From positions 186,001 through 250,000 of the forward strand of contig NZ_FXUF01000003.1 of assembly GCF_900182905.1 (NCBI RefSeq): a stretch of 64,000 nt of DNA, in the 5' to 3' direction. This DNA comes from Anoxynatronum buryatiense. GTDB taxonomy: Bacteria; Bacillota; Clostridia; Peptostreptococcales; Tindalliaceae. The position numbers and the translations under genes were made by a program. The notes under the pieces were generated by a model. That model saw only the letters and a list, made by a program, of their open reading frames with translations. It was not told the origin of the DNA and ran no database searches. Positions 34,131 to 43,008 of this stretch are shown here, one piece after another (positions within the stretch are counted from its first letter, which is position 1; the number at the start of each line of letters is the position of its first letter).

Positions 34131-36092
34131 GTGACACACAGCATTCGGCAGTTGGATACCCATATGATTAATCAAATCGCGGCGGGAGAAGTAATTGAAG
34201 GTCCTTTTTCCGTGGTTAAAGAATTAATGGAAAATGCCATTGATGCTGGAGCAACGATTATTCAGGTTGAAATAGAGCATGGAGGGAAAAGCAGCATTGC
34301 GGTTACCGACAATGGGGCAGGTATTCCGGGCGATGAAATTGAAATTGCCTTTAAGTCACATACCACTTCTAAACTGCGCACTATTGATGATCTGCAGCAT
34401 TTGCATACACTGGGGTTCAGAGGAGAAGCACTGGCAAGCATAGCGGCAGTTTCAAGAGTGGAAATCACCACAAAGCAACCATCTCGCGTGAGCGGGTACA
34501 GGGCCATCTTTGAAAGTGGTCAGATGATGTCACTGGAAGAAATAGGTTGCCCGGATGGAACCCGGATCATCGTCCGGGATCTTTTTTATCAAACACCAGC
34601 ACGCCTTAAGTTCATGAAAAGCGATGGTGCAGAATCAGCACGTATATCCGAGTTGATCACGCGATTAGCGCTGAGCAGACCAGATATTGCTTTTCAATAC
34701 ATTAACAATAATAACATTACGTTAACTACCCGAGGCGAAAATACGCTTTCACCTGCTGTTTTGTCGATATTTCCAGAAGACATTGGTCGAAATATGTTCG
34801 AAACAGCTCAGACAACATACTCACTTGAAAACTATCGTTTGACAATCAGCGGCTTGCTGAGCCAACCCCATTTCTCAAGAGGAAATCGGCAGTATCAGTT
34901 CTATTATGTGAATGGCAGAAGTGTACGCAGTGAAGTGCTGACACAGGGGCTTGAACGCGCTTATGAAGGTGCTTTGATGGTAAATCGTTTCCCTCTATGT
35001 GTACTCTATATTGACATTACGCCAGAACTATTGGATGTTAACGTTCATCCGTCAAAAGTGGCCATTAAATTTCAGTATCCACAATGGATCGTTGAGTCAC
35101 TTAGCGATTACGTTAAGAAGGCACTTCAAACACAAACTACCATGGTTCACTCAGAACCATCCAGAAGCTACGGCTTGGCCCATACGCATGCATACGGCAA
35201 ATCTCTTTCAGGAGAACAAATTCATTTGCATAGTTTGCAGCGAAGGTCTGACAAGGTTGAAACAATAGACAAGGCATTGTCTGAATCTCAACAGGAAAAA
35301 AATGATGATTCATTGAATATGAAAGCTGATTCAATGCCGCAAATAGAGCAACATGGTGCGTTTAAGCCTGAAAACAGAGAAGTTGAGACATCTTCTCAAT
35401 TTGAAGTCAGACAAACTGAAGTGAATTATGCTGCATCACATGTAAATGTCTTGCCTCCCACGTCACCAATCAATCCCGCACTACAATCACAACAACAATT
35501 TCTGGATGAAGTGCTGACAAACCGTCAATATCATCTTTTGGGGCAGGCTTTTAAGACATATATTGTGCTTGAGTCGGGTGAGTATCTCTATTTAATTGAT
35601 CAGCATGCCGCACATGAACGCATCATGTATGAATCATTGTTAAGCGAGGCCCGTCAACAGGGTGTGGCAATCCAAGAATTAATGGAAGGACCCATCATTG
35701 ATTTATCGATCTCAGAAATGGATTGGGTTATGGCTCATAACAGTATGTTTAAACAGATGGGCTTCATTCTTGAATCATTTGGGCACCAATCTATTCGAAT
35801 TACCGGTGTTCCATATCAAATGGGATTACCGGCAGAGACCAACTTTTTGAAGAGTCTGATTGATGAGTTTATGAGAGAAGATTGGCAGCATCAGCCGCTA
35901 CCTCTGGAAAAACTAATCAGACATGCTTGCCGACTTGCCATTAAAGCACGCGATTCATTGAACCGCATGGAAATGACGGCACTTTTAGACCAGATGATTC
36001 GTCTTCCGATTCCGCTTACATGTCCACACGGACGTCCAATCGTTTTAAAAATGCGGGAATACGATCTTGAAAAACTCTTTAAGAGAGTTTAA
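34131..36092 (+). CDS. mutL: DNA mismatch repair protein MutL (endonuclease type)
   Basis: 653 residues. The N-terminal GHKL ATPase (about 1-330) has KELMENAIDAGAT, DNGAGIP and GFRGEALASIAAVSRVE. A low-complexity polar linker (about 340-450) follows, then the C-terminal domain. That domain has DQHAAHERIMYE (about 491-502), ACRLAIKARD and CPHGRP, the metal-site motifs of MutL endonucleases in bacteria without MutH. The GTG start follows GGGAGGT by eight bases. It lies 61 bases after mutS. Confidence 0.95.
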   Translation: MTHSIRQLDTHMINQIAAGEVIEGPFSVVKELMENAIDAGATIIQVEIEHGGKSSIAVTDNGAGIPGDEIEIAFKSHTTSKLRTIDDLQHLHTLGFRGEALASIAAVSRVEITTKQPSRVSGYRAIFESGQMMSLEEIGCPDGTRIIVRDLFYQTPARLKFMKSDGAESARISELITRLALSRPDIAFQYINNNNITLTTRGENTLSPAVLSIFPEDIGRNMFETAQTTYSLENYRLTISGLLSQPHFSRGNRQYQFYYVNGRSVRSEVLTQGLERAYEGALMVNRFPLCVLYIDITPELLDVNVHPSKVAIKFQYPQWIVESLSDYVKKALQTQTTMVHSEPSRSYGLAHTHAYGKSLSGEQIHLHSLQRRSDKVETIDKALSESQQEKNDDSLNMKADSMPQIEQHGAFKPENREVETSSQFEVRQTEVNYAASHVNVLPPTSPINPALQSQQQFLDEVLTNRQYHLLGQAFKTYIVLESGEYLYLIDQHAAHERIMYESLLSEARQQGVAIQELMEGPIIDLSISEMDWVMAHNSMFKQMGFILESFGHQSIRITGVPYQMGLPAETNFLKSLIDEFMREDWQHQPLPLEKLIRHACRLAIKARDSLNRMEMTALLDQMIRLPIPLTCPHGRPIVLKMREYDLEKLFKRV

Positions 36093-36249
36093 GGAATGGA
36101 TACATGGGTCTTAAGACGTGTTTATGACTTGTGGATATTGAAATAGTAGACAGATACATTGGAATAATGGAAGATGATAACAAGCCTTCTGACAAAGTGA
36201 TGACAGTTAGCAAAGGGAACTTCCTCCAATTGTGAAAGGACGCATATTT

Positions 36250-37215
36250 ATGGCAACTTCGGAACAACGACCTTTGGTTGTAATTATTACAGGCCCAACA
36301 GCAGTAGGCAAAACACATGTCAGCATTCTATTGGCACATCTCATCCGCGGAGAAATTATATCTGCCGATTCCATGCAAATCTATCAACACATGGATATTG
36401 GAACGGCAAAGTCAAGTAAAGAAGAACAAATGGGTATTCCACATCATTTGATTAATTTGGTTAGTCCTGATCAACGTTTTACAGTAGCTGACTTTCAGCA
36501 GATTGCATTGCGAAAAATTGATGAAATTCATCAGCTGGGTGCTGTTCCAATTGTGGTTGGGGGTACTGGCTTGTATCTACATTCTTTATTATATCAGATG
36601 GATTTTTCCAGGGTGAACGGTGCGTCAAAGATTCGTCAACAGTTGGAAGCTGTAGCTGCACAGAAAGGCAGTCACGTACTTCATCAACGGCTGCAAACAC
36701 TTGACCCTACAGCAGCTCAACGCATTCATCCACACAATGTCAAAAGAGTGGTTCGGGCGCTCGAAATAGTAATGGAATCGAATGAGGGCATCAATGATTT
36801 TTCAAGTGAACTCAACCGAAATGAGACGTATCGATATCTGACCTTTGTTATCAATGAAGATCGGCAGGCTCTTTATCAACGAATTAATCACCGGGTGGAT
36901 ATGATGTTGAAACAGGGGCTTGAAAAGGAAGTGCGTCATTTGCTGGATAATGGCTTTTCAGCCAAATCACCTGCCTTACTGGGTGTCGGCTATAAAGAAA
37001 TAATTCGTTATTTTGAAGGTGAAATTGGGTATGAAGAAGCCGTAGAAATGATTAAGCGAAACAGTCGACGATATGCCAAACGACAATTGACCTGGTTTAA
37101 GAAGCTTCCTGAAGCCACATGGCTTTCCATTGATTCAGGAGAAGAGAGGCAAACTGCGATGCATCGAATGGCAGACATCATCAGCCACCAAATCAGACTA
37201 ACGATGGAAAGTTAA
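36250..37215 (+). CDS. miaA: tRNA dimethylallyltransferase
   Basis: 321 residues. It transfers a dimethylallyl group to A37 of tRNAs reading UNN codons, making the substrate for MiaB. Visible are the P-loop [13 protein letters not shown] (about 13-25), [17 protein letters not shown] (about 40-56), [16 protein letters not shown] and the C-terminal [19 protein letters not shown] 36250 is preceded by GAAAGGA; an earlier in-frame GTG at 36232 lacks a ribosome site. Order mutL-miaA-hfq is conserved in Clostridia. Confidence 0.95.
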   Translation: MATSEQRPLVVIITGPTAVGKTHVSILLAHLIRGEIISADSMQIYQHMDIGTAKSSKEEQMGIPHHLINLVSPDQRFTVADFQQIALRKIDEIHQLGAVPIVVGGTGLYLHSLLYQMDFSRVNGASKIRQQLEAVAAQKGSHVLHQRLQTLDPTAAQRIHPHNVKRVVRALEIVMESNEGINDFSSELNRNETYRYLTFVINEDRQALYQRINHRVDMMLKQGLEKEVRHLLDNGFSAKSPALLGVGYKEIIRYFEGEIGYEEAVEMIKRNSRRYAKRQLTWFKKLPEATWLSIDSGEERQTAMHRMADIISHQIRLTMES

Positions 37216-37270
37216 ACAGGGAAAAAACCCTGATCCAGCTGAAAAAAACACAGAGAGGGGCAACATAATA

Positions 37271-37519
37271 ATGAAAAACAGCATTAATCTACAGGATGTA
37301 TTTTTAAATCAGGTGAGAAAAGAAAACACTCCCATTACTATTTTTCTGATGAATGGTTTTCAATTGAGAGGACATGTGAAAGGCTTTGACAATTACACCA
37401 TCGTGCTGGACAGCGAAGGAAAGCAGCAAATGATTTACAAACATGCCATCTCGACTATCATTCCTGCAAAAGCAGTAAACTTTTATCAGGCGCAACAGGA
37501 TCCTGTGGAATCACTCTAG
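37271..37519 (+). CDS. hfq: RNA chaperone Hfq
   Basis: 82 residues, normal for Hfq. The Sm1 region includes [20 protein letters not shown] and the Sm2 motif [11 protein letters not shown]. It forms a hexamer that helps small RNAs pair with mRNAs. The ribosome site is GAGAGGGG. A small CAGGG-A6-CCCTG hairpin (37217-37232) lies between miaA and hfq. Its usual neighbour miaA is upstream. Confidence 0.95.
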   Translation: MKNSINLQDVFLNQVRKENTPITIFLMNGFQLRGHVKGFDNYTIVLDSEGKQQMIYKHAISTIIPAKAVNFYQAQQDPVESL

Positions 37520-37538
37520 TTGAAGGGAGTCATCACAT

Positions 37539-38813
37539 ATGCAGGAAACCGAAGAGATTCTTCAGCAACTGGGGATCAGTTCGCAGGTTATTCGCTTGGT
37601 GAAAGCCGCTGAAGAAGCAGTAGATCCACTTTTTCGTAATAGAGAGAGCATTAAGGAATACAATCAGTATAAAGTATTGAAAGCCATGCAAAAGGCTCAG
37701 TTGAGTGACCATCATTTCCAATGGTACACCGGGTACGGCTACAATGATCCGGGAAGAGAAAAAACGGAGGAGATATTTGCCTCCGTTTTTGGTGCGGAAG
37801 ACGCATTGGTCAGACCAAATATTGTTAATGGCACACATGCTCTAAGCCTGGCGCTTGCAGGAAATTTGTTTGCAGAAGACTCATTATTGTGTGTCACAGG
37901 CGCGCCATATGATACGTTGCACCAATTAATCGGACTCGCGGGTGAGTATCCGGGAAGCTTAATTAAATCGGGCGTCCACTACCGTCAAATTAATCTAAAA
38001 CCAGACAATTCTTTGGATCAACAGGCAATCAATCAGGCTATCCTGGAAAAAAAACCGACGATGGTGTATTTTCAGCGATCTACAGGGTATTCATTTCGCC
38101 CTGCATTATCATTGACAGACCTCGAAAGTCAGATTCAACAGATAAAACTTCGCTGGCCAGAAATCATCATTATGGTAGATAACTGCTATGGAGAATTTTT
38201 AGACTTGAAAGAACCTCTTGAAATGGGTGCAGATATCATTGCTGGTTCTTTGATTAAAAATCCTGGAGGCGGAATTGCATTAACAGGCGGGTATGTGGCC
38301 GGAAAAGCTGAACTGGTAGAGCGTGCTGCCAGCAGACTAACTGCGCCAGGAATTGGAAAAGAATGCGGTTTGACTTTTGGAACAACTCGCACTGTATTAC
38401 AAGGACTATTTTTGGCGCCCATGATTGTGTGTGAGGCAGTTAAGGGAGCTATTCTTGCAGCAAAAGTATTTGAAAGTGCCGGCTATCAGGTTCAACCCAC
38501 TTGGAATGCTTCTCGTAGCGACATTATACAAGGTGTCCAGTTGAATACTCCTGAAGCTGTGAAAGCATTTTGTAGGGGCGTTCAGGCTGCTGCCCCAGTG
38601 GATCATCACGTGACACCTGTAGCGTGGGATATGCCAGGTTATCAGGATCCTGTCATTATGGCGGCTGGTGCCTTTATCCAGGGTTCATCTATAGAGCTAA
38701 GTGCCGACGGACCCATGCGCCCCCCATACCAGGTATATTTTCAGGGAGGACTCACCTACCCCCATGCAAAATTTGGAGTGATGAAAGCTCTTGATGCAGT
38801 GATCAATTTATAA
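37539..38813 (+). CDS. Methionine gamma-lyase-family PLP protein ('aluminium resistance' family, YnbB-like)
   Basis: 424 residues. A fold-type I PLP protein of the family annotated as aluminium resistance or methionine gamma-lyase-like, commonly found after hfq in Firmicutes. Motifs: YTGYGYNDPGREKTEEIFA (about 63-81), NGTHALSLALAGNL, VDNCYGEFLD (cofactor Asp), and the lysine in GSLIKNPGGGIALTGGYVA (about residue 238). The biochemical role is not settled for this family. It starts 20 bases after hfq with GAAGGGAG, so it is co-transcribed, and ends at a strong terminator. Confidence 0.87.
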   Translation: MQETEEILQQLGISSQVIRLVKAAEEAVDPLFRNRESIKEYNQYKVLKAMQKAQLSDHHFQWYTGYGYNDPGREKTEEIFASVFGAEDALVRPNIVNGTHALSLALAGNLFAEDSLLCVTGAPYDTLHQLIGLAGEYPGSLIKSGVHYRQINLKPDNSLDQQAINQAILEKKPTMVYFQRSTGYSFRPALSLTDLESQIQQIKLRWPEIIIMVDNCYGEFLDLKEPLEMGADIIAGSLIKNPGGGIALTGGYVAGKAELVERAASRLTAPGIGKECGLTFGTTRTVLQGLFLAPMIVCEAVKGAILAAKVFESAGYQVQPTWNASRSDIIQGVQLNTPEAVKAFCRGVQAAAPVDHHVTPVAWDMPGYQDPVIMAAGAFIQGSSIELSADGPMRPPYQVYFQGGLTYPHAKFGVMKALDAVINL

Positions 38814-38832
38814 CAAATTGAATCATCTTGAA

Positions 38833-38891
38833 AAAAACACTGGGTCACAGTAACCATTCAACTACGAATAGTTACTGTGACCCAGCGTTTT
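38833..38891. terminator. Strong bidirectional terminator between the PLP gene and lexA
   Basis: CTGGGTCACAGTAAC (38840-38854) and GTTACTGTGACCCAG (38871-38885) pair perfectly over 15 bp. Plus strand continues CGTTTT; minus strand continues TGTTTTTTTC. Confidence 0.9.
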
Positions 38892-38917
38892 GATGGTGAT
38901 TACCATTTAAGTACTCA

Positions 38918-39538
38918 TCAGTAGCGTCGTAACAGACCGATCACTTTGCCAATAATAGCGACTTCATGTACAATAATAGGCTCCATTTCAGGATTCTCAG
39001 GTTGGAGGCGATAATAGTCTTTTTCTTTAAAGAAACGTTTAACGGTTGCTTCATCATCCAACATGGCAACGACGATATCACCGTTGACTGCATTTGATTG
39101 TTTCTGAACCATTACGAAGTCATCACTCATAATACCGGCCGATATCATACTGTTTCCTTTAACTTTCAGAAGAAAAATCTCCTCATCGGAGTTAACAAAA
39201 TGGTGAGGCAAAGAGAAGTACTCTTCAATATTTTCCACAGCCAGTATAGGTTCGCCCGCAGTTACAGTTCCGACAAGGGGAATATTTAACGGATTTCTGA
39301 CGGCAGTTTCATTTCTGAAAGGTGCATCAAATATTTCTATTGCCCGTGGTTTTGTTGAGTCGCGTTTAATGTACCCTTTTTTCTCAAGGTTGATCAGGTG
39401 GTTATGGACAGTGGAAGTGGAGCGAAGATTCACAGCCCGTCCAATCTCCCTGACTGAAGGGGGGTATCCCTTTTCCCGCAGAGTTTGCTTCATATATTGA
39501 ATGACTTCCCGCTGTTTAAGCGTTAGATCTTCATACAT
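38918..39538 (-). CDS. lexA: LexA repressor
   Basis: 206 residues, the SOS repressor. The N-terminal winged helix (1-65) has PPSVREIGRAVNLRSTSTVHNHL. The S24 domain has cleavage site A94-G95 in GTVTAGEP, nucleophile S130 in GNSM, and base K167 in ATVKRFF. The ATG at 39538 with AAGGAG seven bases before it is chosen over a longer in-frame start. A LexA-box-like site overlaps its own promoter, so it is probably autoregulated. Confidence 0.95.
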   Translation of the reverse strand: MYEDLTLKQREVIQYMKQTLREKGYPPSVREIGRAVNLRSTSTVHNHLINLEKKGYIKRDSTKPRAIEIFDAPFRNETAVRNPLNIPLVGTVTAGEPILAVENIEEYFSLPHHFVNSDEEIFLLKVKGNSMISAGIMSDDFVMVQKQSNAVNGDIVVAMLDDEATVKRFFKEKDYYRLQPENPEMEPIIVHEVAIIGKVIGLLRRY

Positions 39539-39590
39539 GGGATGGCTCCTTTCTATCAACCTATCAACAAGGATTGATTCACATAATATG

Positions 39591-39619
39591 ATTATAGCAT
39601 AATTATTAGTGTAGTTCAA
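39591..39619 (-). promoter_or_regulatory. lexA promoter
   Basis: TTGAAC (39614-39619), 17-base spacer, TATAAT (39591-39596) on the minus strand. Confidence 0.7.
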
Positions 39620-39630
39620 ACAAACGTTCT
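39617..39630. promoter_or_regulatory. LexA box over the lexA -35 region
   Basis: CAAACAAACGTTCT is one base from the Gram-positive SOS box (CGAAC-N4-GTTCG core, GAAC/GTTC halves) and overlaps the -35 hexamer. Confidence 0.6.
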
Positions 39631-39675
39631 TCCAGCTGGTAATTTGATTTTGATATACATATGAGAATTGGTTGT

Positions 39676-40851
39676 CTATGATTGATCGATATCATTGGAT
39701 TCATCGTCCAGCCATTCAAAGTTTTTTACTATCTCTCGTTTAACATCTTTTTTATGGGCGGCATATAGCTGTGTTGTCGTTACGTTATCATGGTCCAGTA
39801 AATTTTGAACATCAAAGATCGAGAATCCCTGTTGAATAAGAGAAGTAGCAGCAGTAGCCCTAAGCTTGTGTGGACTGTATCCGTTTTTGGCAGTAGTGCC
39901 CAGAACAAGTGCCGTATATTTTTTCACCAGATTTTGTATGGTGCGTATCGTCATTCGTTTCTTTTGAAGTGACAGAAACAGCGCATCACGGTGCTCTTCA
40001 TCCACGATTTCATCTGAAGGACGTTCTTTATTGAGATAATCCCGGATGACGCGTTCGCAGGATTGATTGATAGGCATCAGAGATTCTTTGCCCCTTTTTC
40101 GATAAATCTTAAATTCACCTCTACTAAAGTTAAAAGATGAAATATTCAGCTGGTGAAGTTCGGTGACGCGAAGACCATATGTTAAGAAAAGCACTAAAAT
40201 AGCACGATCACGGAACCTTGTTCTTTCCCAGTATTTTTTTTCTTTAGCTGACAATTGCACACCCGTTTCCACAAGATCAAGCAAATGAACCACTTCATCA
40301 ATATCCAACCGCTTAATGGCATCAGGTTGAGGCTTGGGAAGCTGAATGGGATTAAAACCGTCTGTGATATTCACTTGAAGCCATCCATCCCTATAAAGGT
40401 TTTTAAACAACACAGAAAGAGAAGATTTTTTTCGTGCCAGTGCACGTTGATGGTTTTCCATGACCCGAATCTGATGAGTTTCTTGAATGGTATAGCGTTG
40501 ACAGTATTGACCGATGAAATAATTGATATCCCGAGCAGTAATGGATCTAAACTCATCGAGCAAAATGTCCTGGACGCTTGCAGCCTGGGTAAGTGTTGTT
40601 TCATCCACCAGATACTGGCAAAAAAAGACGATATCTTCCAGATATGCAAGCCGGGTCGATGGTGCCACAGCATTTCGTAAGTACAGAAAAAAATCCTGCA
40701 TAAATGTCGGTAGCTTTTGCTCCGTTTCCAGACTTCGTTGAATCATGCTCTGTTCTCGAAATACAATGTGATCAGGTTTATCAGATTTATTGTGAACATG
40801 AAGCTGCCGTTTTATTGTTGGTTTTGTTGATGTGGATATTTTACGTTTCAT
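39676..40851 (-). CDS. Tyrosine recombinase (XerS/phage-integrase family)
   Basis: 391 residues. An N-terminal SAM-like core-binding domain (about 45-155) precedes the catalytic domain, which has the full set: Arg in YGLRVTELHQL, Lys in YRKRGKESLMP, PHKLRATAATSL (His, Arg), LLDHDNVTTTQLYAA (His and nucleophile Tyr). It is longer than XerC/XerD (about 300) and starts with about 40 extra basic residues. No attachment sites, excisionase or phage genes surround it, and it sits in a housekeeping cluster beside lexA. It is therefore likely a resident recombinase, in the style of XerS, and not a phage integrase (inferred). Start ATG 40851 follows GGGAG. Confidence 0.85.
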   Translation of the reverse strand: MKRKISTSTKPTIKRQLHVHNKSDKPDHIVFREQSMIQRSLETEQKLPTFMQDFFLYLRNAVAPSTRLAYLEDIVFFCQYLVDETTLTQAASVQDILLDEFRSITARDINYFIGQYCQRYTIQETHQIRVMENHQRALARKKSSLSVLFKNLYRDGWLQVNITDGFNPIQLPKPQPDAIKRLDIDEVVHLLDLVETGVQLSAKEKKYWERTRFRDRAILVLFLTYGLRVTELHQLNISSFNFSRGEFKIYRKRGKESLMPINQSCERVIRDYLNKERPSDEIVDEEHRDALFLSLQKKRMTIRTIQNLVKKYTALVLGTTAKNGYSPHKLRATAATSLIQQGFSIFDVQNLLDHDNVTTTQLYAAHKKDVKREIVKNFEWLDDESNDIDQS

Positions 40852-40944
40852 GGAAATCACTCCCATAGAAAATTACCATTGAACTATTCGCTAAATACGC
40901 ATTTAAAGAATAGTACCGAAGAGCAGTTTTTTTATCACTAGCGA

Positions 40945-41511
40945 TCAATCGATGCTTTGTTGGAGTTCTTCACCACTAACACATTTTTCATCACTCTTGA
41001 GAAACGCATTTGTATCCGGCAGTTCACTCAGGGATGTGAAACCAAAAGTTTTTAAAAAATGTGACGTTGTTCCATATATGATTGGACGACCAATTTTTTC
41101 CAGCCTTCCCTTGTCTTCAATCAGGTGCTTCTCAAGTAGTGTGCGTATCGCCTGGTCGCATTTAACACCACGTATATCTTCGATTTCAGCCTTTGTAATG
41201 GGTTGCTTATAGGCAATGATGGCAAGTGCTTCCAGAGAAGCCTGAGAAAGCGTCTTATAACTTCGGGGGGTGATGAGTTTTTCCAGGTACGTAACATAAA
41301 CCGGGTTGGTGGCCAACTGATAGTCATCTTCCATTTGCAGCAGAATCATGCCCCGGTGATAAAAAGCATAATCTGCACGCAGTTCGCTAAGGAGCTCTCT
41401 GGTTTCTTTAAGCGAGAAGCCCGTGGCTTTGGATAGTTCTGGTGCGCTGATGGGCTCAGAATAAGCAAAAAGGAGTGCTTCCAGAACAGCTTTTTGTTTT
41501 TCTCTTTCCAA
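40945..41511 (-). CDS. scpB: Segregation and condensation protein B
   Basis: 188 residues with two winged-helix domains. ScpB binds ScpA and SMC to organise and separate chromosomes. Diagnostic stretches are KAVLEALLFAYSEPI at the N-terminus, SQASLEALAIIAYKQPITKAEIEDIRG (two parts, about 105-131) and GRPIIYGTTSHFLKTFG. The start is uncertain: TTG 41511 gives a typical N-terminus with AGAGGTGA about 11 bases upstream; a GTG 12 bases further up overlaps that site. It lies downstream of scpA in the same transcription unit. Confidence 0.92.
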   Translation of the reverse strand: MEREKQKAVLEALLFAYSEPISAPELSKATGFSLKETRELLSELRADYAFYHRGMILLQMEDDYQLATNPVYVTYLEKLITPRSYKTLSQASLEALAIIAYKQPITKAEIEDIRGVKCDQAIRTLLEKHLIEDKGRLEKIGRPIIYGTTSHFLKTFGFTSLSELPDTNAFLKSDEKCVSGEELQQSID

Positions 41512-41576
41512 AATATGATTCACCTCTTTACATAATCCACAGCAAAACAATCATTTCTGGCGATGATCATAGACTG

Positions 41577-42365
41577 TCAGTGACTGCCTCGATGGGATGA
41601 ATACCTTGAAACAATGATCAAGTCGTGACCTTTGGGATTTGTTGTCACCATCACCTGATTGGTACGCATTAATTCCAGCAAACTTAAAAAAGTGACAATG
41701 ATCTTTTCTCTGTGATTGAGTGATAGAAAAAAAGTTGTGAAATGAAGGACCCGTTCTTTTTTTAATTGGTCAAGCACATATTCGTTTTGCTGTGCAATGG
41801 TAAATTGTTCCCGGGCCATCGTGATAGGTTGTTGCTTCTCTTCTCCTCTGCTGTTGAGATATATTCTCATTAAATCACAAAAGGTACTAGCCAATACCTC
41901 GGGACCAGCGATATCAAGTATTTCGGGTTCAGCTGGTTCGGGAGATGATAAGGATTGGACAAACGCGTAGAGATCCTCGGGTGGTTTGAAATAATGGGGT
42001 TGTCCATTCTCAAAAGTTTTTAAAAATGCCGCAGCTTGCTGAAATTGTTGATATTCAAGTAATTGCCTAACTAATTCTTCACGAGGATCGTGGGATTCCT
42101 CTTCTTCTCCTGCTGCTGCAGCTGAACGGTTTGCCGGCAAAAGAGTTCGGGATTTGATTTCCATCAATGTTGCCGCCATGACTAAAAATTCACTGGCCAC
42201 TTCCATCTGAAAAGACTGCAGTTCATTTAGATAGGCCATGTATTGATGAGTAATCTCTGTGATGGGAATATCATAGATATCAATTTCGTTTACCTGTATC
42301 AAATGACAAAGGAGGTCAAGCGGTCCCTCAAAAACCTTCAGTTTTAGGTTCAAGTCGGCGCTCAT
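41577..42365 (-). CDS. scpA: Segregation and condensation protein A (kleisin)
   Basis: 262 residues. The kleisin of the SMC-ScpAB complex. The N-terminal motif LKVFEGPLDLLCHLIQVNEIDIYDIPI (in two parts, about 9-35) binds SMC, and the C-terminal winged helix (about 185-262) includes VTFLSLLELMRTNQV. The middle is acidic and glutamate-rich. ATG 42365 is preceded by GGGGAG at six bases. It follows the site-2 protease gene with a 13-base gap. Confidence 0.95.
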   Translation of the reverse strand: MSADLNLKLKVFEGPLDLLCHLIQVNEIDIYDIPITEITHQYMAYLNELQSFQMEVASEFLVMAATLMEIKSRTLLPANRSAAAAGEEEESHDPREELVRQLLEYQQFQQAAAFLKTFENGQPHYFKPPEDLYAFVQSLSSPEPAEPEILDIAGPEVLASTFCDLMRIYLNSRGEEKQQPITMAREQFTIAQQNEYVLDQLKKERVLHFTTFFLSLNHREKIIVTFLSLLELMRTNQVMVTTNPKGHDLIIVSRYSSHRGSH

Positions 42366-42378
42366 TGGAGACTCCCCT

Positions 42379-43008
42379 TCATACAATCATCATCAGCAGC
42401 ATCATGAGACCATTAAACAGCACATTAACAATGGGAAACAGAATGCGTCTGATGACACCCAGAAACAATAACAGAATCAGAATAATGTAGGTGTATCGCT
42501 CCAACTCATAAAATGCATGTTCAAATCTTGAGGGAAATAGCGATATAAGAATTTTTGAGCCATCCAGCGGCGGTATTGGAAAAAGGTTAAAAACTGCCAG
42601 CACCAGGTTGATTGAAATAGCTGAGAAGAATAATTGCTGCACGAGTAGACCAGGCCCTCCGGTGATCCGAATGACCATTCCAAGAATCACTGTCAGCAGG
42701 GTTGCCGTCACGATATTTGAAACCGGACCGGCCAGTGATACCAGCAATGTTCCTCTGCGCCGGTCACCGGTAAAATAATAGGGGTTAACCGGGACGGGTT
42801 TTGCCCAGCCAAATCCTGCAAACAGGAGCATTAAAAATCCAAAAGGATCTATGTGAGCAATAGGATTCAGGGTCAGTCTGCCATTATTTTTTGCTGTGGG
42901 ATCTCCTAATCGGTAAGCCATGTAACCATGAGAAAACTCGTGAATGGTTAAACCCAGTAATATACCAGGCAAAATCATGATGATTCGGTTTAAGTCAAAA
43001 TTAAGCAT
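42379..43008 (-). CDS. Site-2 protease family membrane metalloprotease (M50)
   Basis: 209 residues, about five to six membrane helices. The zinc site HEFSH (H23-H27) is in the first helix, and the second metal motif is FNLFPIPPLDGSK (about 140-152). This is the short rhomboid-size M50 group often found beside scpAB in Clostridia; the substrate is unknown. The start overlaps the end of the upstream fusion gene by eight bases and has AAGGAGG seven bases away. Confidence 0.9.
   Translation of the reverse strand: MLNFDLNRIIMILPGILLGLTIHEFSHGYMAYRLGDPTAKNNGRLTLNPIAHIDPFGFLMLLFAGFGWAKPVPVNPYYFTGDRRRGTLLVSLAGPVSNIVTATLLTVILGMVIRITGGPGLLVQQLFFSAISINLVLAVFNLFPIPPLDGSKILISLFPSRFEHAFYELERYTYIILILLLFLGVIRRILFPIVNVLFNGLMMLLMMIV

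Noticed and set aside
39676-40851. Integrase of a prophage or genomic island
   Set aside because: No phage genes, tRNA target or flanking repeats; neighbours are housekeeping genes.
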